The notes under the pieces are model-generated. The model saw only the letters and a list, made by a program, of their open reading frames with translations, ran no database searches and was not told the origin of the DNA. From positions 322,501 to 386,500 of the forward strand of contig CALYLO010000001.1 in assembly GCA_944800085.1 (NCBI GenBank): 64,000 nucleotides of DNA, read 5' to 3'. Shown piece by piece: positions 18,823 through 27,203 of this stretch. This DNA is from Paenibacillus melissococcoides (lineage in GTDB: Bacteria > Bacillota > Bacilli > Paenibacillales > Paenibacillaceae). How positions within the stretch are numbered: the first letter of the stretch is position 1; each line of letters opens with the position of its first letter. The translations under genes and the position numbers were made by a program.

Positions 18823-19281
18823 ATGGGGAATGAAGCGCGATTGTCGCAAAATACGGCGATTCTGCTGGAACGCGCCCGGCGCAAAGGATTTACGGACGAG
18901 CAACTGCTGAGCATCATTCGTTCCGGCGATGTCAGCGAGCTGACGAAGGCGAACGAGGAATGGTATACGTACGATGATTTTCTGACGTATGCCGCCGAGC
19001 ATGGCGAACCATTGGAACAAGCCGTAGCGGAAGGCTACCGCATCACGTTCAATACGATGAACGGATTGAAAATATGGCTGGAAACGCGCTTCGGCATCGA
19101 GGAAGGCGTCGATTTCACCCGGGGCGAAGGGAAATATACCGGGCTGACGCTGTCTGAAGCGGACCTGGAGGCGCTCCGCTCCGCGCTGGCCGCGAACTGG
19201 GTCATTCTCGAAGAGGAAGCGGCTTCCGGGACGAAGCGGACGGTTACGCTGGCCGTGAGAGCCTTGAGCGATCAGCAGTAA
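18823..19281 (+). CDS. Hypothetical cytoplasmic protein
   Basis: 152-aa acidic soluble protein, family not recognised. It begins with a helical stretch (LSQNTAILLERARRKGFTDEQLLSIIRSGD), followed by a YDDFLTYAAEHGE segment and a C-terminal alpha/beta part (LTLSEADLEALRSALAANW). No signal peptide, membrane segment or metal motif is visible. AAGGAGG lies 13 nt before ATG 18823. It stands alone between the peptide importer and prfC, with a hairpin after it. Confidence 0.7.
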   Translation: MGNEARLSQNTAILLERARRKGFTDEQLLSIIRSGDVSELTKANEEWYTYDDFLTYAAEHGEPLEQAVAEGYRITFNTMNGLKIWLETRFGIEEGVDFTRGEGKYTGLTLSEADLEALRSALAANWVILEEEAASGTKRTVTLAVRALSDQQ

Positions 19282-19336
19282 GGAATTATTGCAAGGGATA
19301 GTATTGTTATTGAAGAACAGCATGAGAAAAGCGAAC

Positions 19337-19376
19337 AAGCCGCCCGTGCCTCCGCAGAGGGGGATGCAGGCGGCTT
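19337..19376 (+). terminator. Probable terminator after the hypothetical gene
   Basis: Stem AAGCCGCC (19337-19344) with GGCGGCTT (19369-19376) and an inner stem, followed by a T-rich stretch (ATTTGATAT). Confidence 0.6.
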
Positions 19377-19531
19377 ATTTGATATAGCAGGCGTGAAAAT
19401 GTTATGTTTGGCGCTCCTATGAAAATATTTTTGCCGAGATCGCAAAAGATGTGTGCATTGTCCATTTATGGGCATCCCTGTTTTGTGATACAATAACGAA
19501 TACGTGATTTTAGATGAGAGGGCTATGTCTA

Positions 19532-21118
19532 ATGAGCAAATCATTATCCGAAGAATTGAAGCAAGAAGTGGAGAAGCGCCGGACGTTCGCCATTATTTCC
19601 CACCCGGATGCCGGGAAGACGACCTTGACGGAGAAGCTGCTCCTGTTCGGGGGAGCGATCCGCCTCGCGGGAACGGTCAAAGCCCGTAAAGCGAGCAAGC
19701 ATGCGACGAGCGACTGGATGGAAATCGAGAAGCAGCGCGGCATCTCGGTTACGTCGTCGGTCATGCAGTTCGACTATAACGGCCATCGGGTAAATATCCT
19801 CGATACCCCGGGCCATCAGGATTTCAGCGAGGACACGTACCGGACCTTGACGGCCGCCGACAGCGCGGTCATGCTGATCGACGTGGCGAAGGGCGTCGAG
19901 AACCAGACGATCAAGCTATTCCAGGTCTGCGCGAAGCGGGGCATCCCGATCTTCACGTTCATCAACAAGCTGGACCGCGAAGGACGGAATCCGTTCGAGC
20001 TGATGGAAGAGATCGAGCAGGTGCTGGGCATCCGCTCGGTGCCGATGAACTGGCCGATCGGCATGGGACGCCAGCTCTGCGGCGTGTACGACCGCATGAA
20101 GAAGCAGGTGGAGCTGTTCCAGGGCGACGATCATTCCGTCATCAAGGTGCAGAAGGTGGACGATTACCGCGATCCGGTCATCCGGGATATCGCGGGAGAG
20201 CATCTGCATGACCAGCTGTGCGAGGAGTTGGAGCTGCTGGACGTAGCCGGAGACGAATTCGATTATGAGAAAGTGAAGCGGGGCGAGCTGACGCCGGTCT
20301 TTTTCGGCAGCGCGATCAATAACTTCGGCGTGCAGACCTTCCTCGAGAACTTCCTCCAATTGGCGCCGAAGCCGGCTTCGCGTCAATCGACGGAAGGCCC
20401 TATCGAGCCGACGAATGAGAAGTTCACGGGCTACGTGTTCAAAATTCAGGCGAACATGAACCCGGCCCACCGCGACCGGATTGCGTTCCTGCGCATTTGC
20501 TCCGGGAAGTTCGAGCGGGGGATGAGCGTCAAGCATGTGCGCGTCGGCAAAGAGATCAAGCTGTCGCAGCCGCAGCAATTCCTCGCCCAGGACCGGGATA
20601 TCGTAACGGAAGCTTATCCGGGCGATATTATTGGGCTCTTCGACCCGGGCATCTTCCGCATCGGGGACAGCTTGAGTCAGGGAGGGGCCGTCACGTTCGA
20701 CGAGCTTCCGATCTTCTCCCCGGAAATCTTCGCTCGCGTCACGGTCAAAAACGCGCTCAAGCATAAGCAGTACCAGAAGGGCGTCGACCAGCTCACCGAG
20801 GAGGGAACGATTCAGGTGTTCCATTCCGCGAGCGTCTTCGAGGAGACGATACTGGGCGTCGTCGGCCAGCTTCAGTTCGAGGTGTTCGAGTACCGGATGA
20901 AGGCGGAGTACGGGGTCGACGTGCAATTGATGAGGCTGCCGTATCAATTCGCGAGATGGGTGACCGGGCCGAATATCGATCCGTCCAAATTCCGCATTAA
21001 CTCGCAGCTCGTCAAAGACAAGTCCGGCAACTTCGTCGCCTTGTTCGAAAATGAATATGCAATGCGCACCGCCATGGACAAAATGCCGGAATTGAATTTC
21101 CTGGAGACCGCGCCGTAA
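19532..21118 (+). CDS. prfC: Peptide chain release factor 3
   Basis: 528-aa translational GTPase that recycles RF1/RF2 from the ribosome after termination. The G1 motif HPDAGKTTLTE is near residue ~27. The switch region EKQRGISVTSSV, DTPGHQDF (G3) and NKLD (G4) follow in order, and the C-terminal RF3 domains are complete. Start at ATG 19532 with GAGAGGG upstream. Single-gene unit ended by a strong terminator. Confidence 0.96.
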   Translation: MSKSLSEELKQEVEKRRTFAIISHPDAGKTTLTEKLLLFGGAIRLAGTVKARKASKHATSDWMEIEKQRGISVTSSVMQFDYNGHRVNILDTPGHQDFSEDTYRTLTAADSAVMLIDVAKGVENQTIKLFQVCAKRGIPIFTFINKLDREGRNPFELMEEIEQVLGIRSVPMNWPIGMGRQLCGVYDRMKKQVELFQGDDHSVIKVQKVDDYRDPVIRDIAGEHLHDQLCEELELLDVAGDEFDYEKVKRGELTPVFFGSAINNFGVQTFLENFLQLAPKPASRQSTEGPIEPTNEKFTGYVFKIQANMNPAHRDRIAFLRICSGKFERGMSVKHVRVGKEIKLSQPQQFLAQDRDIVTEAYPGDIIGLFDPGIFRIGDSLSQGGAVTFDELPIFSPEIFARVTVKNALKHKQYQKGVDQLTEEGTIQVFHSASVFEETILGVVGQLQFEVFEYRMKAEYGVDVQLMRLPYQFARWVTGPNIDPSKFRINSQLVKDKSGNFVALFENEYAMRTAMDKMPELNFLETAP

Positions 21119-21150
21119 CCGATTGGCATTCCAAGCGTTAATAATAAGCG

Positions 21151-21184
21151 AACCCCCTCATGCAGTGATGATGAGGGGGTTTTG
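21151..21184 (+). terminator. Terminator of prfC
   Basis: Perfect stem AACCCCCTCAT/ATGAGGGGGTT, then TTTGTT. The A-rich left flank may also allow use by the facing methyltransferase gene. Confidence 0.9.
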
Positions 21185-21215
21185 TTGAAAAGCGGATAAG
21201 TGCTGTATTCCCGTG

Positions 21216-22274
21216 TCATGGCTTGCGAATGACGAGCAGGTGCATAAGATGATTCAACTGCTCGGCTCTCACCTCATAGCGGTGCTGCTCCAGCCAGCGG
21301 ATGAGCCGGGAACGGTCGGCGAAGTACTCATCGAGCACCGCCTCGACGGAGGCCTTGTCGCCGCGGCCGTTCAACTCGTCAAGGAATGCGGTACGGTGCT
21401 CGTTATCCGTGAACATCAGATCGGCGATGACGATCCGTCCGCCGGGGCGGAGCAGCCGTCCCATCTCCTCGAAGGCAATCTCCTTCTGATCATCGGTCAG
21501 ATGATGCAGCGCATAGGTCGACACGATGAAATCAAAGGCTAGGTCCGCCAGCGGAATGGCCATCAGATTGCCCTTCAGCAGGCGAATGGCCGGGTATTTC
21601 CCGCGGCATTGCTCCAGCATCGCATCGGATTGGTCGATGCCGGTCATGGCCGCCCCTTCGCGAAGGAAGCGTCCGGCCAGATTGCCCGTGCCGACGCCGA
21701 GCTCCAGGCCGCTCTCTCCCGGCCGGGGACCAGCCTCCCGCGTCACCCGGTCCAATATGCTGTCGTAATCGGCATGAACCCGCAAGGAATCCGTATTGTT
21801 CGCTACGGCTTCATCATAGCGGCTTGCCTGCGCGTCGAAATTCCAACGATCGCGCCACTCCGCGCGCAGCTTCTCATAGCGCTGCGACTGTTCCCCGATA
21901 TGATGCAGTTGACTCACAATCTTGTCCCCTTCCTGTTCGTTGTCCTCCATGTCCAATAAATGGCGCAGCATGCCCAGCAGACGCTGCAGCTCCGTATACT
22001 GCAAGGCCAACTGCTGCATTTGCTGATTAAGATAAGGGCGCAGCGCCGCCAGACGCCCTTCCAGCGCCTCGTCAAGACACTCGCGAATCTGATCGAGCGG
22101 CAGATTCAGCTCGCGCAGCGCGGCAATCATGCGCAGACGCTCGATATCCTCCTCCCGGAAGACGCGGTAGCCGTTGTCCTCCTGCTTGGCCGGGGACAGC
22201 AAGCCCTTCTGCTCATAAAACCGGATCGCGCGCGTCGTCAAGCCGAGCCGATCGGCAGCTTCCTGAATTTTCAT
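21216..22274 (-). CDS. MerR-type regulator fused to a SAM-dependent methyltransferase
   Basis: 352-aa two-part protein. Residues ~1-70 are a MerR winged helix (MKIQEAADRLGLTTRAIRFY, then EQKGLLSP, GYRVF and EDIERLRMI). Residues ~75-125 form the MerR coiled-coil dimer helix. Residues ~150-350 are a class I methyltransferase with motif I LELGVGTGNLAGRF, the acidic GIDQS after beta-2, and TYALHHLTDDQK. The methyltransferase thus replaces a MerR ligand-binding domain. Its substrate is unknown; similar fusions occur in other Bacillales. A MerR-type promoter lies directly upstream, so it is likely autoregulated. Confidence 0.88.
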   Translation of the reverse strand: MKIQEAADRLGLTTRAIRFYEQKGLLSPAKQEDNGYRVFREEDIERLRMIAALRELNLPLDQIRECLDEALEGRLAALRPYLNQQMQQLALQYTELQRLLGMLRHLLDMEDNEQEGDKIVSQLHHIGEQSQRYEKLRAEWRDRWNFDAQASRYDEAVANNTDSLRVHADYDSILDRVTREAGPRPGESGLELGVGTGNLAGRFLREGAAMTGIDQSDAMLEQCRGKYPAIRLLKGNLMAIPLADLAFDFIVSTYALHHLTDDQKEIAFEEMGRLLRPGGRIVIADLMFTDNEHRTAFLDELNGRGDKASVEAVLDEYFADRSRLIRWLEQHRYEVRAEQLNHLMHLLVIRKP

Positions 22275-22295
22275 AGGCCAGCTCCTTTCAGATGT

Positions 22296-22326
22296 ATTGT
22301 AACGCTTGACGCCGCGTTAAAGTAAA
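22296..22326 (-). promoter_or_regulatory. MerR-type promoter with 19-nt spacer and operator
   Basis: On the minus strand, TTTACT (22326-22321) and TACAAT (22301-22296) are exactly 19 nt apart, the overlong spacing typical of MerR-activated promoters. The spacer holds the inverted repeat TTAACGC-G-GCGTCAA (one mismatch). The fusion gene starts 21 nt downstream, so its product very likely controls itself here. Confidence 0.8.
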
Positions 22327-22383
22327 GTCTCTATTTTTAAATCCTCTATATAAAAAGTTGGAGGCGTCGTCCCAGAAAGCGGC

Positions 22384-22432
22384 GCAAAAACACGAATCCG
22401 TCTCGGTGAATCCGGCAGATCCGCGTTTTTGC
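22384..22432 (-). terminator. Possible terminator of sspI
   Basis: Stem GCAAAAAC/GTTTTTGC with extra CG pairs on each side of one mismatch, just past the sspI stop. The T run is within the stem, so termination is uncertain. Confidence 0.4.
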
Positions 22433-22438
22433 ATTCCA

Positions 22439-22669
22439 TCAGGCGCGGGGTTGATCGTCTTGATGCAGCTTATGCTGCAGCGTATCCACCATCTGTTGAC
22501 GCAGCTCGCTGTCGCTTTCCTTCCAGATTACCTCGAACAGAACGCCAAGACCGGGAAGCGCCCGCTCATCATAATCGATAGAGCCTTCGATCATGTCAAT
22601 GACATCTTTATCCGGCTTATTGGACACCTTCTCCATAATCGCCTGACGCAAGTTCAGCGTGACGCCCAT
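22439..22669 (-). CDS. sspI: Small acid-soluble spore protein SspI
   Basis: 76-aa minor SASP of the SspI family. The N-terminal LNLRQAIMEKV and the central LPGLGVLFEVIW block match the family. SspI is made in the forespore and packed in the spore core. The ribosome site GGAAGGAGG precedes ATG 22669. In B. subtilis sspI also neighbours the SpoU methylase gene ysgA, as here (23,600). No clear sigma-G promoter was seen upstream. Confidence 0.9.
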   Translation of the reverse strand: MGVTLNLRQAIMEKVSNKPDKDVIDMIEGSIDYDERALPGLGVLFEVIWKESDSELRQQMVDTLQHKLHQDDQPRA

Positions 22670-22692
22670 CGGCTGCTTCCTCCTTCCTTTCA

Positions 22693-22864
22693 GTGCCGGT
22701 TACGTATCTATCCCCATCGCAGCGACACCCTGAGGGATGAGTTGGCACAAAAGCCAGATATCCATCGGGATACGCTATCGACTGACAGACGGCGAACCGG
22801 CACTTCGCGTATAACGTTCCCCAATTGGGTGCCCCTCATACGGGCGGGGACGGGGCATCCTTTT
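22693..22864 (+). promoter_or_regulatory. Structured leader or small RNA with terminator upstream of ktrA
   Basis: A nine-pair helix GTGCCGGTT (22693-22701) with AACCGGCAC (22795-22803) encloses ~93 nt. Inside are nested CGTATC/GATACG and two small hairpins (CCC-TGA-GGG and TGGC-N6-GCCA). A plus-strand intrinsic terminator follows: GGGTGCCCC 22827-22835 with GGGGCATCC 22852-22860, then TTTT. No protein gene on this strand ends here. Helix, junction and terminator look like a riboswitch or a short RNA. The conserved boxes of the c-di-AMP (ydaO) riboswitch, which often precedes ktr genes, are absent. Confidence 0.45.
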
Positions 22865-22884
22865 ATCTCGCTGGATGGGCGTGA

Positions 22885-22890
22885 TATAAT
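22885..22890 (+). promoter_or_regulatory. Possible -10 element of ktrA
   Basis: A TATAAT lies 45 nt before ktrA and just after the upstream terminator. The -35 region (TTTATC) is poor. If this promoter is used, the structured region upstream would be an independent RNA rather than the ktrA leader. Confidence 0.4.
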
Positions 22891-22934
22891 TGAGATAGAA
22901 TAAGCAGTGTCGGATGAATGGGGAAGGTGATAGT

Positions 22935-23603
22935 ATGACGGCTAAAAAGCAATTTGCGATTATCGGCATGGGACGATTCGGCTCCAGCGTCGCGCAAAAT
23001 TTGAGCAACATGAATTTCGAGGTGCTGGCCATCGATTCCAGCGAACAGAAGATACAGGAAGTCGCGAATATCGTTACGCATGCCGTATCGGCGGACTCGA
23101 CGGATGAAGATGCGCTCCGCGCCCTCGGCATCCGCAACTTCGATGTCGTCGTCGTGGCGATCGGACAAGATATTCAGTCCAGCATTCTGACGACGCTGAT
23201 TTTGAAGGATCTGGGCGTGCCGATGATTGTCGTCAAGGCGCAGAACGAGCTGCACGGCAAAGTATTGAGCAAAATCGGCGCCGATAAAGTGGTGTTCCCG
23301 GAGCGGGATATGGGAGCAAGGGTGGCGCATCACTTGATTTCGCCGAATATTTTGGATTATATCGAGCTGTCGGAGGACCATTCGATTGTGGAGATGCGGG
23401 CTTCCTCGCTTATGATAGGCAAGAACCTGAAGGAATTGGATATCCGCGCCCGCTTCGGCTGCAACGTCATGGCGATCAAGAACAATGGCAAGACGAATAT
23501 ATCGCCGTATGCGGAAGACCGGATTCAGGGTGGGGATATTTTGGTTATCGTGGGGCAGAATAATCATCTGAAAAACCTGGAACTGGCGTATGCCGAATCA
23601 TGA
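22935..23603 (+). CDS. KtrA/KtrC-type potassium channel regulatory subunit
   Basis: 222 aa, the family length. The N-terminal RCK/TrkA_N Rossmann domain starts QFAIIGMGRFGSSVAQNL and has the acidic end of beta-2 (LAIDSSEQ). The C-terminal RCK_C domain (~135-220) binds c-di-AMP in characterised homologues. It gates a KtrB/KtrD membrane channel, for which no gene is present in this window. The start at ATG 22935 follows GGGGAAGGTGA. Its stop overlaps the next start (ATGATGA). Confidence 0.92.
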   Translation: MTAKKQFAIIGMGRFGSSVAQNLSNMNFEVLAIDSSEQKIQEVANIVTHAVSADSTDEDALRALGIRNFDVVVVAIGQDIQSSILTTLILKDLGVPMIVVKAQNELHGKVLSKIGADKVVFPERDMGARVAHHLISPNILDYIELSEDHSIVEMRASSLMIGKNLKELDIRARFGCNVMAIKNNGKTNISPYAEDRIQGGDILVIVGQNNHLKNLELAYAES

Positions 23604-24430
23604 TGAAACGCACTGAATCGATTACTTCCGTTCAAAATCCCCGCATCAAGCGATGGGCGTCGCTGCGGGAACGCAAAGGCCGCAAGCAGGAAGGATGCTT
23701 CCTCGTGGAAGGCATCCATCTCGTGCAGGAAGCGCTTGCCTCCGGCGCCCCGATAGAGGCCGTCCTATGCGATGAAGCGCGCGATGTTCCCGCGGAGCTG
23801 CTGCCGTATGCGGATGCGCCGCGAACCGCGGCGGCAGGCGGCGGGCAGCCGGAATGGATCGGCGTCACGGATGCTATTATCCGCAAGCTGAGCGAGACGG
23901 AGACCCCGCAGCCGGTCATCGCGGTCGTGCGCAAGCCAGCTCTCGATCCGGGCGCTCTCTTCGGCGCGGACATTCCGCTCGTGGTGGCGGTAGACGGGGT
24001 GCAGGATCCCGGCAATCTGGGCACGATCATCCGCTCGGCCGACGCGGTCGGGGCGACGGGGGTCGTCCTCGGCAGAGGCACGGTGGACGTGTACAACGCC
24101 AAGACGGTGCGCTCGACGATGGGCTCGCTCTTCCATCTCCCGGTCGTCGAGGCCGACCTGCTGTCCCTGCTCCCCGAAGCGAAGGCGAACGGGATGCGGC
24201 TGGCCAGCACGAGTCTGCAGGCTTCGCATTCCTGCTACGGCTACGATTACCGCCAGCCGCTCTGGCTCGTCGTCGGCAATGAGGGCCAAGGCGTATCCCC
24301 GGCCGTACAAGCTCTCGTCGACGACACCTTGATTATCCCGATGCGCGGCCAGGCCGAATCGCTGAATGTCGCCATGGCCACGACCGTGCTGCTCTACGAG
24401 GCGATGCGGCAGCGGCATTATGCAAAATAA
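23600..24430 (+). CDS. SpoU/TrmH-family RNA 2'-O-methyltransferase (YsgA-like)
   Basis: 276 aa. An N-terminal substrate-binding domain (~5-90, with GCFLVEGIHLVQEAL) precedes a SPOUT knot domain with motif 1 DPGNLGTIIRSADAVGA, motif 2 LVVGNEGQGVS and motif 3 ESLNVAMA. Members use SAM to methylate ribose in rRNA or tRNA; the exact target site is not predictable here. It overlaps the ktrA stop codon, so the two are probably co-translated, and it is closed by a strong terminator. Confidence 0.93.
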   Translation: MMKRTESITSVQNPRIKRWASLRERKGRKQEGCFLVEGIHLVQEALASGAPIEAVLCDEARDVPAELLPYADAPRTAAAGGGQPEWIGVTDAIIRKLSETETPQPVIAVVRKPALDPGALFGADIPLVVAVDGVQDPGNLGTIIRSADAVGATGVVLGRGTVDVYNAKTVRSTMGSLFHLPVVEADLLSLLPEAKANGMRLASTSLQASHSCYGYDYRQPLWLVVGNEGQGVSPAVQALVDDTLIIPMRGQAESLNVAMATTVLLYEAMRQRHYAK

Positions 24431-24721
24431 ACTGGCGGCTGTGAAAAAATAGCACAGCTTCTAAAAGGCCGAGTGCATGGCGCACCGGCCTTTTTGCCGT
24501 AAACCTGAGGCAGAAGCTTCCCTCAGGATGAAGGTTTTCCGTTTGTCTTTTATGCATGGGGCAGGTGGCAGGTATTTTTCTTGTCGCATGCAGAGCAAGC
24601 AGAGGTTGGAAAAAGAAGCGCTGGCTGTTATGATTTTCTCCGTGTTGGCCGATATATATATTCTGGGATCCAATAATAGGAAGATTTTGATTCAAAGTAA
24701 GGAAAAAGGCGGTCGGTCTGC
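24431..24721 (+). other. Intergenic region before the HemAT-like gene, with a sigma-D-like -10
   Basis: Apart from the terminator it holds a small hairpin (CCTGAGG/CCTCAGG, about 24,507-24,530) and GCCGATAT at 24648-24655. The latter is the exact -10 of sigma-D (flagellar/chemotaxis) promoters. The -35 region (TATG or TTAT) is a poor match to TAAA. No further gene was seen. Confidence 0.5.
24463..24496 (+). terminator. Terminator after the SpoU methylase gene
   Basis: AAAAGGCCG/CGGCCTTTTT with an inner GTGC/GCGCAC stem, followed by T residues. Confidence 0.9.
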
Positions 24722-25720
24722 ATGATTCAACTTGGAGCGAAGCGAACAGAACAGATAAATTACATCGGGATAACCGACTTCGACGTCGATTTATTGCATA
24801 GCAAGGAAAGCGAATTTCGTGCTGTCGTCGATGCGTTGGTGGAGGAGCTCTACGAAAAAATTACGGCTCAGCCCGACCTTCATCGCATCATTCTCCGGCA
24901 CAGCACGGTTGAGCGGCTGAAGGAGACCCAGCGCTGGTACTTTTTGTCCATGGCGTCGGGAGTCATTAATGAGCCATTTATTGAAAAACGGTTACATATC
25001 GGAAAAATCCATTCCCGCATCGGACTGACGACGAATTGGTATTTGGGCACCTATATCCTGTATCTCGATCTGGCGACAGCACATTTCCAGCGGAAGATGC
25101 CGGAGGAATGGAAGCCGATCATTCACTCGCTGAGCAAAATGTTCAATCTCGACTCCCAATTGGTTCTCGAGGCGTATGAAGGCGACGAGAAAGGAAAAAT
25201 TCGGGAGCTGGTCGAGAAACAGAAGGATGTGCTGACGGTGGTCAGCGCATCGATTCAAGACTTGGCTGCCATGGTGGTGCAGTTGAGCGGAAGCAGTGAA
25301 GCGGTTGCGGCAGCAGCCGGACAGACGGCCGATTTCCAGGAGCAGACACATCATAACGTCGAGTATTTGGCTCAGGAAGTCACAGCGATTCATCATATCG
25401 GAGCGGTGATGAAGGAGGTTGCCGATCAGACGCATTTGCTCGGATTGAACGCAGCCGTCGAAGCGGCAAGGGCGGGAGAACACGGCAGAGGCTTCCAGGT
25501 GATCGCGGAGGAAGTGCGGAAGCTGGCCAGCCGCACGAAGGAATCGCTGAAGACGATCGAGGACAAGCTGGAGCATATTCAAGCGAGATTGTCGGCCGTC
25601 CAGCATAATTCGGAGCAGTCGGCCGCCCATGCGAGAGCGCAGGTGGCGTCCTCCCGGGAACTGGCTTCTTTGGTGAAAATGATTGAAAAGGTGTCGGCGC
25701 AGTTGGAAAGCGTAAAATAA
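24722..25720 (+). CDS. HemAT-like globin-coupled oxygen sensor chemoreceptor
   Basis: 332-aa soluble chemoreceptor. Residues ~15-170 are a protoglobin-type sensor domain; the segment [17 protein letters not shown] contains the expected proximal histidine. Residues ~195-330 are a short MCP signalling domain with the tip [35 protein letters not shown]. There is no membrane segment, as in HemAT, which signals oxygen to CheA. It is about 100 residues shorter than B. subtilis HemAT, with shorter coiled-coil arms. A sigma-D-like -10 lies 66 nt upstream. Confidence 0.88.
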   Translation: MIQLGAKRTEQINYIGITDFDVDLLHSKESEFRAVVDALVEELYEKITAQPDLHRIILRHSTVERLKETQRWYFLSMASGVINEPFIEKRLHIGKIHSRIGLTTNWYLGTYILYLDLATAHFQRKMPEEWKPIIHSLSKMFNLDSQLVLEAYEGDEKGKIRELVEKQKDVLTVVSASIQDLAAMVVQLSGSSEAVAAAAGQTADFQEQTHHNVEYLAQEVTAIHHIGAVMKEVADQTHLLGLNAAVEAARAGEHGRGFQVIAEEVRKLASRTKESLKTIEDKLEHIQARLSAVQHNSEQSAAHARAQVASSRELASLVKMIEKVSAQLESVK

Positions 25721-25874
25721 TTCGGGACAGCTATTTCTCTTATAGGCAAAATCTCTGCCGCTTCTTCCTTCAAAGTCGCTGAGGGTGTCCTTCTTTTTTG
25801 GATGATGGCCGCATAGACTGGGATCGTACAGGCCAACCATGATATCCGAGGCCGGAAAGGGGGAGCGGAGAGGT

Positions 25875-26843
25875 ATGGCCAGATGGCGTTCCCGCGGATT
25901 CCGAGCGACACGGTGGCGTCTGCCGCGCATCTCGATTCAGCCGCGCAAGCCCTCGGGATGGCGTCCCCGCAGAGTCTGGGGCGGAAGCCTGCGCAGCAAG
26001 GCCCCCCAAGGCCCCGCCTGGCAAGGGAGGAAGCCGTCCAAGCCGCGCCGCAAACGCAAATATGTGTTCATTGCGCTCGTTATTATGACGCTGTTGACGG
26101 CACAGCTCTTCGTGTATGTTGAAAAGCATGTGCGAGGGCCGCTCATGCATCTCGCCAAAATCCGGGTCAAGCAAATTGCGACGCAAGCGATTAACAGAGC
26201 CATTACCGATCAGGTGATGAGGGGCCGGGATCTGGATAAGCTGATCGAATGGAAGACGGATTCACGCGGCAAAGTGACGAGCTTCGTCTTGAATTATAAC
26301 GAACATATGCGGATAACGTCCGAGACGGTCGAGATTGTGCAGCGGACGCTGCAGCAGGTCCAGGAATTGAAGGAGCATATTCCGCTCGGGCAAGCGTTGG
26401 GCAGCCCGCTCATCGCTTCCTTCGGTCCAAGGGTCCCTTTCCGTATGGAGCCGCAGGGCGCAGCGAAGGTAGAGTTGAGCACCCGGCCAATGGATGTCGG
26501 CATCAATATGGTGCTGGTAGAGGTTTATATCAAAGTCATTGAGGAAGTCGCCATTGTCATCCCGTTCGATCTGGAGCCTGAAGTGGTGGAAACGGAAATT
26601 CCGGTCTCGTATCTGCTCGTCGTCGGCGATGTGCCCATGTACTATTACGATGGCAAGGGGCAGCCCGTCGGCAACAACCGGGACAAAGCGCCCGCCCTCT
26701 CCTTGCCGGTGCTGCCGCCATCCGGCGCCGTCAATTCCACGGACAACGATAACCCTAGCGTGCCGGCGCATACCGATACGGTTCCGCCGGAGGCGGTACC
26801 TGGCGGCGAAAGCCAATCTTCTCCACCTGCCGTAGGAGAATAA
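25875..26843 (+). CDS. yunB: Sporulation protein YunB
   Basis: 322 aa. A very basic N-terminal region (~1-62, Arg/Lys/Pro-rich) precedes one transmembrane segment (~64-82, YVFIALVIMTLLTAQLFVYV), then an extracytoplasmic domain with the YunB pattern (INRAITDQVMRG, then YNEHMRI). YunB belongs to the mother-cell sigma-E regulon in B. subtilis; its molecular role is unknown. The start at ATG 25875 follows GAGAGG. The basic tail is longer than I would expect, and the C-terminal ~50 residues are low-complexity. A good terminator follows. Confidence 0.85.
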   Translation: MARWRSRGFRATRWRLPRISIQPRKPSGWRPRRVWGGSLRSKAPQGPAWQGRKPSKPRRKRKYVFIALVIMTLLTAQLFVYVEKHVRGPLMHLAKIRVKQIATQAINRAITDQVMRGRDLDKLIEWKTDSRGKVTSFVLNYNEHMRITSETVEIVQRTLQQVQELKEHIPLGQALGSPLIASFGPRVPFRMEPQGAAKVELSTRPMDVGINMVLVEVYIKVIEEVAIVIPFDLEPEVVETEIPVSYLLVVGDVPMYYYDGKGQPVGNNRDKAPALSLPVLPPSGAVNSTDNDNPSVPAHTDTVPPEAVPGGESQSSPPAVGE

Positions 26844-26887
26844 TTTTCTGACGAAGTGATTATAATTCGCAGTGGATAATGTTCAGA

Positions 26888-26929
26888 AGCGATGTACAGA
26901 TCGTAAAAATCTGCATATCGCTTTTTTTA
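26888..26929 (+). terminator. Terminator of yunB
   Basis: Hairpin built from AGCGAT...CAGAT and ATCTG...ATCGCT, followed by seven Ts. Confidence 0.85.
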
Positions 26930-27203
26930 CATTGCTGATTACGCTTTATTGCTATTGATGTGGTGGGATACTATTCGCAAGATCAAGGTGCGGCAAGGCA
27001 AATTGACGATAGTCACCTCCGATAAGCTGTCAGGTCATGGGTGGACCATAAAGATAATATAATACTGCTGCAATTCACATCATTGTGATGCTTTGTGCCT
27101 ATCGTTATTGTAATCGCAAACAAGCTGATGGGGGTAGCTATAAAATGCCTGGTAATCGCATTAACCTTTTGTTGCCGAGAAATTATTGAAAAAATCAAGG
27201 CGT
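26930..27203 (+). other. AT-rich intergenic stretch with a degraded coding fragment
   Basis: No intact gene is visible. The frame from 27089 to 27217 stays open and reads as a hydrophobic peptide (IVIVIANKLMGVAIKCLVIA, then LTFCCREIIEKIKAYGKI) without a good start. This suggests remnant coding sequence. Base composition is visibly lower in GC than the flanking genes. Confidence 0.4.

Noticed and set aside
22693..22864. c-di-AMP (ydaO-type) riboswitch ahead of ktrA
   Set aside because: The GACAGCTAAC and GGGTGAATC-type conserved boxes of that class are not present, so I kept it as an unclassified structured RNA.
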